This document shows, piece by piece, positions 57,657 through 64,000 of a stretch of DNA of 64,000 bases. Each line of letters starts with the position of its first letter. The stretch's first letter is position 1. Position numbers and translations under genes: made by a program. This DNA is from JAJPHF01 sp035293805 (GTDB lineage: Bacteria > Chloroflexota > UBA6077 > JAJPHF01): the NCBI GenBank assembly GCA_035293805.1, contig DATGMD010000061.1:47168-111167 (forward strand). Direction: 5' to 3'. The notes under the pieces are model-generated. The model was not told the DNA's origin. It saw only the letters and a list, made by a program, of their open reading frames with translations, and searched no databases.

Positions 57657-57704
57657 GATGTGAACGGAGGCGGGTGCGTGTTCGCACCCGCCTCCGTTCA
57701 CATC
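57657..57704. terminator. Perfect 22-bp-arm hairpin after the glycosidase-like gene
   Basis: Arms 57657-57678 and 57683-57704 pair perfectly over 22 bases with a TGTT loop (inner arm ends GCGGGTGCG/CGCACCCGC). It lies 40 bases after the stop and before the converging gene at 57775, a good two-way terminator position. Its arm length equals that of three other hairpins in the window. Confidence 0.8.
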
Positions 57705-57774
57705 CAGCGTACAGGAGCGATGGCGTGGCCCGCCGCTCCCGGCGACGACGTCGAGGCCGCCTGGAGCCAGCAGC

Positions 57775-58698
57775 TTAGGCGCTGTGGGCCGCCATCTGCC
57801 GCTCGACGTCGCACAGATCCTGCCAGCTCACGTCGCCCAGCAGGCCCCAGCTGCGCATCCACTCGTAGGTGCGCCGCGCCTCCTCCTCGGGGATCGGCGC
57901 CGGGTCGACTACGATGAGGCGGCTGGGGCGCAGGTCGTCCACGGTGAGCGCCGCGACCGCGGGATCGTCCTTGTGGTAGTCGATGAAGTACTGCAGGTAC
58001 TTCCGCTTGTCGGCGTTGATCCGCCGCACCGCCTCGCGCACCGCCCGGTTGAACGCCCGGTACGTCTCGGCGTCCACGTCGTTCGTCGCCACCTCGGTGC
58101 CGTGGTACGGGGCGGCGAGGATGATACGGCAGCCCGCCTTCTCGGCCACGGTGATGTACGGCTCCGTCAGCGTCGTCGCGTCAACCTCGCCGTTCATGAG
58201 CGCCTTGTAGCGCAGGCCCGCGCTGTTGGGCGCCAGGCAGGTCTTGATCTCGTCGCGGCGCAGGAAGCCTTCCAGCAGGCCGAGCGCCAGGTAGTGCGTC
58301 CCCGCGTGGTACGGGACGCCGACCACCTTGTTGGCCAGCTGCTGCGGCGTGTACACGTCGGACCACGGCGGCACGGCGATCGCCGCGAACACGACGATGC
58401 CGCGGCGCCCGAGCTGGCGCCCACCCGCGTTGGAGCGCTCGGCGCGAGTGTAGTTGCCGCACTCGCAGGCGTTGAACATCGCCGCCTTGCCGGTCTCCAG
58501 GCTGCTGCCGTGGCTGCCGAACGGGCTCACCTGCACGGGGCTGGTGATCGCGCGGTCCACCCGCACCGGGGCCTTCTCGCCGCGCTGCACGAACACGACG
58601 TCCAGCCCTTCGGCCGCGAACAGGCCCTCGTCGTAGGCCACCAGCTCAGGGAGCCCCTGGAACGGGGCCGTCGTCTCCAGCTCGAGTCGTTTGCCCAT
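57775..58698 (-). CDS. Substrate-binding-protein fold, no signal peptide
   Basis: The 307-residue protein has the NMT1/THI5-type two-lobe pattern: LELETTAPFQGLPELVAYDEGLFAAEGLDVVFVQRGE, LANKVVGVPYHAGTHYLALGLLEGFLRRDEIKTCLAPNSAGLRYKALMNGEVDATTLTEPYITVAEKAG and the closing YEWMRSWGLLGDVSWQDLCDVERQMAAH. Unlike its neighbours it lacks signal peptide and lipobox; the AGGAGGAAAGACG leader fixes the start, so it appears cytoplasmic. It has several Cys (ACECGNYTR). THI5-type relatives can act as suicidal pyrimidine synthases, and a cytoplasmic ligand-binding or enzyme role is possible. Divergent from the next lipoprotein gene. Confidence 0.82.
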   Translation of the reverse strand: MGKRLELETTAPFQGLPELVAYDEGLFAAEGLDVVFVQRGEKAPVRVDRAITSPVQVSPFGSHGSSLETGKAAMFNACECGNYTRAERSNAGGRQLGRRGIVVFAAIAVPPWSDVYTPQQLANKVVGVPYHAGTHYLALGLLEGFLRRDEIKTCLAPNSAGLRYKALMNGEVDATTLTEPYITVAEKAGCRIILAAPYHGTEVATNDVDAETYRAFNRAVREAVRRINADKRKYLQYFIDYHKDDPAVAALTVDDLRPSRLIVVDPAPIPEEEARRTYEWMRSWGLLGDVSWQDLCDVERQMAAHSA

Positions 58699-59096
58699 CG
58701 TCTTTCCTCCTCGTGGCCTGGCCTGCGTGAGTCGGGTGCGAGGCGGGCCGCAAGCTCATCGTAGCCCCCACCCGCCAGCGCCGTCAACGCTCGCGCCGGC
58801 CGTCACAAGCGCGCGGCAAGCCGGCCGTGCTCGCCCGTCGCGGGCGAGCGCGCGGCGGCTTCCGCGTGATGCGCCGGGCGTGCGTAGTGAGCCGCGATCC
58901 GCCAGACTTGAGCCGCGTTGCGCCGCACTCGCGTGCGTAGCGCCGATCGCGTACTATGAAGTTACCCGCGGACTCGTGTCCGCGCGGCGTGTTATCGCTC
59001 ATGCGGGGATGGCCGGGGGCCGGGTGGAGGACCGTGAGCGCCGCCACGGCGGACCGTGTCCAGTACAGTGAGCGCTTCGAGGTCGACCACGGCAGG
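58699..59096. other. Divergent intergenic region with hairpin
   Basis: No gene is supported. A 9-bp hairpin with a 3-base loop occurs at 58829-58849 (GCTCGCCCG-TCG-CGGGCGAGC). TACTAT at 58952-58957 is a possible -10 for the plus-strand lipoprotein gene, about 140 bases before its ATG. A frame extending the lipoprotein gene upstream to 58956 is open but lacks a ribosome site and precedes the signal peptide, so I do not include it. Confidence 0.4.
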
Positions 59097-60242
59097 ATGA
59101 GCTTGGCCCGGACTGCCGGCTGCCTGATCGCCTGTGCCCTCGCGCTCGCCGCCTGCGCGGGGGCGGGCGTGCCCACCCCCGCGCCGCAGGCGGCCGGCTC
59201 CCCGGCCGAGGCCGGCCTGCCCGCTGCCAGCGCACCGCCCGCCCTGAGCGGCGATGCCGCGGCCGCCGCGCCGGCGGGCGATACCCCGCCCGCCGCCGAT
59301 ACCGTGCGCCTGGGCGTGCTCAGCGCCGCCAGCGACGCCGGGTTCTTCATCGCGCAGGACCTCGGCTACTTCAAGGAGCAAGGCATCGAGCTGGAGATGT
59401 CACCCTTCGACTCAGCCGCGCGCATGGTCGCGCCGCTCGGGGCCGGGCAGCTCGACGCGGGCGGCGGCGCGCACAGCGCCGGGCTGTACAACGCCGTGGC
59501 GCGCGGCATCGACCTCAAGCTCGTCGCCGACAAGGGCTCGTCGCCCCCGGGCTTCGGCTTCCAGGCGCTGCTCTTCCGCAAGGACCTGGCCGACAGCGGG
59601 CAGCTGCGCAGTCCCGCCGACCTGCGGGGCCGCAAGGTGGCCCTGCCCGCGCACGGCATCACCACCGAGGTGGCGTTGGCCGCCTGGCTGCGCCAGGGGG
59701 GGCTCACCCTGGCCGACGCCGACGTGACCGAGCTGGGCTTTCCGGAGCACGTCACGGCGATGGCGAGCGGCAGCGTCGACGCGTCGGTGACGATCGAGCC
59801 GTTCGTGACGCGCATCGTCGACCAGGGGACCGGCACCGTGTACCAGCGGACCGACGAGCTGCTGCCCGGCTACCAGATCGCGGAGGTGATCTACGGCGGC
59901 CCGTTCATCCAGAGCCAGCCGGACGCGGCCCGGCGCTTCATGGTCGCCTACCTCAAGGGCGTGCGCTACTACAACGACGCCTTCGTGAAGCACGACGCCG
60001 CGAAGCGCGAGCAGGCCGTCGCCATCCTGACGCGCAACACGACCGTCAAAGACCCGGCCCTCTACGACCGCATGGTCATGCCCGGCCTCGCCCCCGACGG
60101 CCACATGAACATGGCGAGCCTCGCCGAGGACCAGGACTTCTGGCTGTCCACGGGCCTTCAGCCCACGCGCATCAACGTCGACGACGTCGTGGACCACAGC
60201 TTCGCCGACGCCGCGGACCGCACCCTCGGCCCGTATCGCTGA
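59097..60242 (+). CDS. ABC transporter substrate-binding lipoprotein (NMT1-like)
   Basis: The lipobox LALALAACAG ends the signal. A 55-residue Ala/Pro linker leads to the binding domain: TVRLGVLSAASDAGFFIAQDLGYFKEQGIELEMSPFDSAARMVAPLGAGQLDAGGGAHSAGLYNAVARGIDLKLVADKG, LRGRKVALPAHGITTEVALAAWLRQGGLTLADADVTEL and QPDAARRFMVAYLKGVRYYNDAF, typical of NMT1-type proteins. It lies 107 bases upstream of the UbiD decarboxylase gene in the same direction, so it may capture the aromatic or unsaturated acid that UbiD decarboxylates; this is inference. No permease gene is present. The ribosome site is weak (ACGGCAGG). Confidence 0.85.
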   Translation: MSLARTAGCLIACALALAACAGAGVPTPAPQAAGSPAEAGLPAASAPPALSGDAAAAAPAGDTPPAADTVRLGVLSAASDAGFFIAQDLGYFKEQGIELEMSPFDSAARMVAPLGAGQLDAGGGAHSAGLYNAVARGIDLKLVADKGSSPPGFGFQALLFRKDLADSGQLRSPADLRGRKVALPAHGITTEVALAAWLRQGGLTLADADVTELGFPEHVTAMASGSVDASVTIEPFVTRIVDQGTGTVYQRTDELLPGYQIAEVIYGGPFIQSQPDAARRFMVAYLKGVRYYNDAFVKHDAAKREQAVAILTRNTTVKDPALYDRMVMPGLAPDGHMNMASLAEDQDFWLSTGLQPTRINVDDVVDHSFADAADRTLGPYR

Positions 60243-60349
60243 CCCGCCAGGGACGGGGCCAGGCCGCCAGTGCGCGTCGGCGGCCGCGCCCCACGCACAG
60301 CTCGCCCGGCCGCCGCTCGCCGGCGACCCGAGCGGAGGAGAGGGAGACC

Positions 60350-61861
60350 ATGGCACGCGTACGCGAGACCCCACGCGAGGCGGCAGGCGCCTACGGGATG
60401 GACTTCGCCGTCCTGCCGAAAGCGGGCAATGTGCCGGTCGCCGAGCGCGCGACCCGCACCGCGGCGCCCACCGGGCGCGACCTGCGCGGGTATCTGCGCT
60501 TCCTCGAGCAGCACCACCCCGATCAGGTCTACTATGTCGACCGCGAGGTGGACCCGAAGTACGAGGTCACCGCGCTGCTGGCGAAGCTCGAGCGCCAGGG
60601 CCGCTACCCGGTCGTCATCTTTCGGAACGTGAAAGGCTCGCGGCTGCCGGTCGTCACCAATGTCCACGCCAGCTTCCAGCGCCTGGCGATGGCGATCGGG
60701 CTGCCGGCCGACGCCACCGTGCCCGACTTCACGCGCGAGTATAGCTGGCGCGAGGACCACCCGCTGGACCCCGTCCTGGTGGCCCGCGACGAGGCGCCGG
60801 TCAAGGAGGTCGTGCTCCGCGGCGACGAGATCAACGTCTACGACCTGCCGCTGCTCACCTACCACGAGAAGGACGCCGGCTACTACATCACCTGCTGCTT
60901 CGAGACCATGCGCGATCCGGACACCCGCGTGCGCAACGCGGGCATCTACCGCCTCATGCGCCAGGCGCGGGACGAGTTCGGGATCCAGATCTCGGAGACC
61001 GCCCACGGCCACTACATCCTGAAGAAGCACATGGCGCGGCACGAGCCGACCCCCGTCGCCATCTTCATCGGCCACCACCCAGCCGTCCACCTGGGCTGCC
61101 TGAGCTTCACCCCCTACGAGACCGACGAGTTCACCTTCGCCGGCGCGATGCTCGGCGAGCCGCTGCGCATCGTCAAGTGCGAGACCAGCGACCTGGAAGT
61201 GCCGGCCGATGCCGAGATCGTCATCGAGGGCGAGATCCTGCCCGACCTGCGCCGGCCCGAGGCGCCATTCGGCGAGTACCCGGGCACCTACGGCCCCCAG
61301 CGGAGCAACCCGGTCGTCAAGGTCAAGACGATCACCATGCGCCGCGACGCGCTCTACCAATCGTCGTTCGTGGGCCACCCCGACAACCTGCTGCTCAGCG
61401 GCGTGACGCGCCTCAGCTACATCCAGAAGACGGTCAAGATCGCCTCGCCCAGCGTGCGGGCCGTCTACGTGCCGCCGTCGGGCCGCTGCCGCTTCATCTG
61501 CTACATCCAGATGGAGAAGCTCATCGAGGGCGACCCGAAGAACGCCGCGATGGCCGCCTTCGCCGCCGACCCGTTCCTCAAGTTCGTGATCGTCGTCGAC
61601 GAGGACGTGGACATCCTGAACGACTCGGACGTGCTGCACGCCATTGCCACCCGCGTGCGCGCCGACGTCGACACCTTCATGGTCACGCACGCCCGCGGGT
61701 CGCCGCTCGACCCGGCCTCCTACGACCCGGCCGGCGGCTCGCACATCGTGACGAAGGTGGGCATCGACGCGACGCGCAAGGCGAACTACCCCGACGAGAT
61801 CAGCGTGCCGGGCACCGACCAGATCAACCCCGACGACTACCTGGTCCCCTACGGCCGCTAG
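60350..61861 (+). CDS. UbiD family (de)carboxylase
   Basis: The 503-residue protein matches UbiD prenylated-FMN enzymes: LRGYLRFLEQHHPDQVYYVDREVDPKYEVTALLAKLERQG, YPVVIFRNVKGSRLPVVTNVHASFQRLAMAIGL, YDLPLLTYHEKDAGYYITCCFETMRDPDTRVRNAGIYRLM, the LGEPLRIVKCET region, the catalytic ILPDLRRPEAPFGEYPGTYG with E-x-P-x-G-E-Y, and LPFVIVVDEDVDI-like FLKFVIVVDEDVDILNDSDVL. It needs prFMN made by a UbiX, not seen here. Substrates are often aromatic or alpha,beta-unsaturated acids. The GGAGGAGAGGGAGACC leader supports the ATG. It follows the substrate-binding lipoprotein gene. Confidence 0.93.
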   Translation: MARVRETPREAAGAYGMDFAVLPKAGNVPVAERATRTAAPTGRDLRGYLRFLEQHHPDQVYYVDREVDPKYEVTALLAKLERQGRYPVVIFRNVKGSRLPVVTNVHASFQRLAMAIGLPADATVPDFTREYSWREDHPLDPVLVARDEAPVKEVVLRGDEINVYDLPLLTYHEKDAGYYITCCFETMRDPDTRVRNAGIYRLMRQARDEFGIQISETAHGHYILKKHMARHEPTPVAIFIGHHPAVHLGCLSFTPYETDEFTFAGAMLGEPLRIVKCETSDLEVPADAEIVIEGEILPDLRRPEAPFGEYPGTYGPQRSNPVVKVKTITMRRDALYQSSFVGHPDNLLLSGVTRLSYIQKTVKIASPSVRAVYVPPSGRCRFICYIQMEKLIEGDPKNAAMAAFAADPFLKFVIVVDEDVDILNDSDVLHAIATRVRADVDTFMVTHARGSPLDPASYDPAGGSHIVTKVGIDATRKANYPDEISVPGTDQINPDDYLVPYGR

Positions 61862-62053
61862 CGCGCTCCCGCCCGAGCACGGGCCAGCTAGGGCTGCCAT
61901 ATGCGATGGAGGCGCCCTGGCTCGCCCGCGCTCATCGCGGTCCACCAGTCGGGCTCGCCAGGCTGCGCCATCCTCGCTCCGACCGCTCGGCCACCGTGGA
62001 GCGCCGACCTAGTATGATGGCGCTGCGTGTGACGAGCGAAGAGGAGAGCCCGC

Positions 62054-62233
62054 ATGCTGGCGAAGGTGCTGACCCGCGCGGTGGCAAGGCTGGACGGCGC
62101 GCTGGTCACCGATCGCTTGGTACAGCCGCGCTTGCCGCGCCGCCGCCTCGGCCGCCGCGCGCGCCCGATGAAATCCTCCCTCGCGTGCTGCACACGCGCC
62201 TCGGCAGCCTGTGGTCAGGTAAATGACCTGTAA
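62054..62233 (+). CDS. Possible small Arg-rich protein, 59 aa
   Basis: The ATG has GAAGAGGAGAGCCCGC before it, and TATGAT at 62013-62018 could be a -10. The product begins MLAKVLTRAVARLDGALVTDRLVQPR, a convincing amphipathic start, but becomes an Arg run and then Cys/Ala-rich, as if a frame had been lost after about residue 26. It may be a truncated or frameshifted gene or a small basic protein. No family is recognised. Confidence 0.35.
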   Translation: MLAKVLTRAVARLDGALVTDRLVQPRLPRRRLGRRARPMKSSLACCTRASAACGQVNDL

Positions 62234-62431
62234 CTCCTTTGTGACCTCTGCCTCTTGGCAACGCGCCATTCCCTGGTGGACAAGATTCCGGGTGGAAACC
62301 ACTTGCCAGAGATGGCTCGCGATGGTGAGTGGCTGGGTGAGCCCAATGCTGCAGCCAGCCTGGGGCAGACCGACCGGTCCCCGTACGCCCGCACTGCTCG
62401 TTAGATAGGCGGATGACAGGCGGAGGTTCGC

Positions 62432-63250
62432 ATGGTCCTCGCCCGTAGCCTCCTCTGGGGCCTCGGCGCTGCACTCGTACTCCTGGCCTTCCTTCGCTGC
62501 TCTGTGCCTGCCGCTCTCAGCCCCTCGCCCGGCCCCAGTCTCACCCGCGCCGCCGCCGCTACCATTGTCCCCGCGCCCGCGACCGCCGATCCGAGCGGAC
62601 CCGATGGTGCGGTCGAACGCGCGTACCAAGCCTTCGCGCGCGGGGATGGGGCGACCTTCCTCGATGCCATCGACCCAGCGGTCCGGGCCGGGCCCGGCCC
62701 GCTGGAGTTTGGGAACCTGGTCGTCGTCAGCACCACGGGCCTGGACAGCGACCTGAGCAAGACCATCTTTAGCAAGATGCGCTATTCGGTCCTCTCGATC
62801 GCCGGGGAATGGGCCGAAGTGGGTGTGCAGGGCGTCGCCCGGTCGGTGGCCCTGGGGAAAGAAGTTCCCCTTGCGGGCGTAGAGGTTACACGGCGGGTGC
62901 AAGACCGATGGGTATTGTCGACGGCGCAGGCCCGGACCGCGGCCCAGGCCGAGCGCACGCTGGAAGCCGCCCGCGATCAGCCCGACACGGGGTCGGAAGG
63001 GCGGCTCGCGGCCGCGACGCCGCAGCCCGGCCCCGAGCCGCCCTACTGGCGAATAGTGGGCGAGGACGGGGCTAATCTACGCGAAGCGCCCAGCCAGACG
63101 GCCAGCATCCTGCGAGAATTGCCGAAGGCCGAGGTGGTTACCAACCTCGATCAGGAGGTCGCCGCCGAGGGGCTCACGTGGCGGCGAGTGGCGTATGGCA
63201 CGGTCGAAGGGTGGATAGCCGCCGCGCTGCTCGCGCCGCAACGGGACTGA
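62432..63250 (+). CDS. Exported protein with C-terminal SH3-type domain
   Basis: The N-terminal hydrophobic segment LLWGLGAALVLLAFLRC is a signal or lipobox-like anchor. After an Ala/Pro linker, residues about 55-150 form a domain (GAVERAYQAFARGDGATFLDAIDP, KTIFSKMRYSVLSIAGEWAEVGVQGVARSV) resembling small NTF2-like or DUF4878 modules. The C terminus, YWRIVGEDGANLREAPSQTASILRELPKAEVVTNLDQEVAAEGLTWRRVAYGTVEGWIAAALL, is a bacterial SH3 domain that commonly binds cell-wall peptide or glycan. It is probably anchored at the cell surface. GCGGAGGTTCGC precedes the ATG. No partner gene is evident. Confidence 0.82.
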   Translation: MVLARSLLWGLGAALVLLAFLRCSVPAALSPSPGPSLTRAAAATIVPAPATADPSGPDGAVERAYQAFARGDGATFLDAIDPAVRAGPGPLEFGNLVVVSTTGLDSDLSKTIFSKMRYSVLSIAGEWAEVGVQGVARSVALGKEVPLAGVEVTRRVQDRWVLSTAQARTAAQAERTLEAARDQPDTGSEGRLAAATPQPGPEPPYWRIVGEDGANLREAPSQTASILRELPKAEVVTNLDQEVAAEGLTWRRVAYGTVEGWIAAALLAPQRD

Positions 63251-63665
63251 GCCGTCGCTGCTTCGAGACGCTGACTCTTGCTCCCGATTCACCCCCTCCT
63301 CGACGGACCCGCCCCGCTGGAAGCACTCCAGCACCTCGAAGCCTTCGGGGCTGTCGGCGTCCGTCGCGGGGCGTGCTGCCGAAGCTGCCCGCCCGGGCCG
63401 ACGACGCGCTTCTGGACCATCTCGCGCACGGTCTCCAGACCGCCGCGCTTATGCGCGCCAGTGGGGTCCCGACAGCACCTGAGCGCGCTCTCAGCGGACT
63501 CCGCGCTGGGCCACAATATTGACGGCGTACTCGCTCTCCGCGCTCTCGTACTCGTAGTAGAGTTGATCGAGGGCGAGGCGCCCACCCAGCGCTGGACGTG
63601 CCAGCGGTGTGGAGTCCAGCGAGAGCACCAGGAGCCCACAGTGAGGCCCGCTTGAAGGAGCAGCG
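63251..63665. other. Intergenic stretch, possible decayed gene
   Basis: Open frames on both strands exist, but none has a ribosome site and recognisable content. On the minus strand, LALDQLYYEYESAESEYAVNIVAQRG (about 63523-63598) has a protein-like composition and could be a fragment of an unknown gene. The GC content is lower near the end. No repeat or RNA was recognised. Confidence 0.3.
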
Positions 63666-63830
63666 GTGGTAGGCACCCCGCCCGCCAGCCCGGCACCCGT
63701 CGAGCCACCCGGCTCCCCGGCGCTGCCCGCGGACCCCGTGATCTGGGCCATCTTCGTGGTCGCGGTGCTGGGAATCATTGTGCTCGTCGTGTATGTCGCC
63801 GCAGTGGACGAGCGGCGACAAGATACGTGA
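63666..63830 (+). CDS. Small single-pass membrane protein, 54 aa
   Basis: GTG at 63666 follows AAGGAGCAGCG, a near-perfect ribosome site. The first 24 residues are Pro/Ala-rich (PPASPAPVEPPGSPALPAD). A single hydrophobic helix follows, IWAIFVVAVLGIIVLVVYVAAV, and a short charged end DERRQDT. It fits a small inner-membrane peptide such as a regulator subunit. No family is named. Too short for a homology claim, but the ribosome site and helix together support it. Confidence 0.55.
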   Translation: MVGTPPASPAPVEPPGSPALPADPVIWAIFVVAVLGIIVLVVYVAAVDERRQDT

Positions 63831-64000
63831 GACCGGGCCATCACCGGTGGAGCTGGCGTCCGTGCGCGCCCTGGTGCTCGCGGTGTTCTTCTTGGCGGTG
63901 GCTGGGACACCGTAACGCAATTCACGGGCGCGCTGTGACCGGGTTCACTGTCTCCTCTTTGGGGCCGTGCGACCATAAGCCCGTCAGCCGCAGGGGCTGG

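Noticed and set aside
58956..59096. N-terminal extension of the 59-kb lipoprotein
   Set aside because: The signal peptide and lipobox start at 59097, and the extension has no ribosome site.

Overview
The window is GC-rich, densely packed bacterial chromosome. I read it as a Chloroflexota-type genome with moderate confidence. The reasons are many lipoprotein substrate-binding proteins of the NMT1/THI5 type with Ala/Pro-rich linkers, many GTG starts, paired TldD/PmbA proteases beside an SCO1664-type kinase-fold protein, PIG-L deacetylase, UbiD and amidohydrolase-2 enzymes, numerous small toxin-antitoxin pairs, and short intergenic repeats. No rRNA, CRISPR array or replication origin was seen. 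The one RNA gene is a selenocysteine tRNA.

Layout. 0-7 kb: two hypothetical genes, a carboxymuconolactone-decarboxylase-family protein, metF, a zinc-ribbon protein, a decayed substrate-binding protein, a crotonase and a secreted NTF2-like protein. 6.2-9.3 kb: an oxidative-stress cluster on the minus strand (Fur/PerR regulator with a palindromic operator, rubrerythrin, GlpC/HdrD-like Fe-S protein, DUF3501). 9.4-16 kb: rhodanese, small acidic protein, amidohydrolase plus substrate-binding lipoprotein, glyoxalase, alginate-lyase-like protein and an SDR. 16-17.3 kb: non-coding DNA, an integrase remnant and tRNA-Sec. 17.4-21 kb: ybeY-dgkA, then fabF-fabH. 21-25 kb: tldD, pmbA and the SCO1664-like protein, separated by palindromic TCAGC/GCTGA arrays.

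25-33 kb: a beta-propeller lipoprotein, an FNT channel, a large secreted protein, an aldehyde dehydrogenase, a response regulator and apt. 33-36.3 kb: an AbrB/Doc-like pair, PIG-L, endonuclease V and two unusual repetitive small proteins. 36.5-41.7 kb: a hypothetical, mfd carrying a repeat insertion in frame, and pth. 41.8-46.8 kb: a broken vapBC pair, a trehalose-synthase-like GH13 enzyme, a TenA/PqqC-like protein, an ion-channel-like membrane protein and a thioesterase. 47-54 kb: a second substrate-binding lipoprotein, a PLP decarboxylase, two toxin-antitoxin pairs and a citrate-synthase-family lyase. 54-64 kb: three more substrate-binding proteins, a Rieske protein, a secreted glycosidase-like protein, a UbiD decarboxylase, an SH3-domain protein and small ORFs.

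Themes. Five intact and one decayed NMT1-type binding proteins occur with no ABC permease or ATPase gene. Two sit next to catabolic-type enzymes (amidohydrolase, UbiD), which suggests uptake of small aromatic or heterocyclic acids, but that is inference. Decay is common: broken integrase, vapC, Uma2 and substrate-binding genes. Three repeat classes shape intergenic DNA: TCAGC/GCTGA arrays that abut start codons, a C-run/G-run palindrome at the metF and mfd 3' ends and inside mfd, and perfect hairpins whose arms are each 22 bp.
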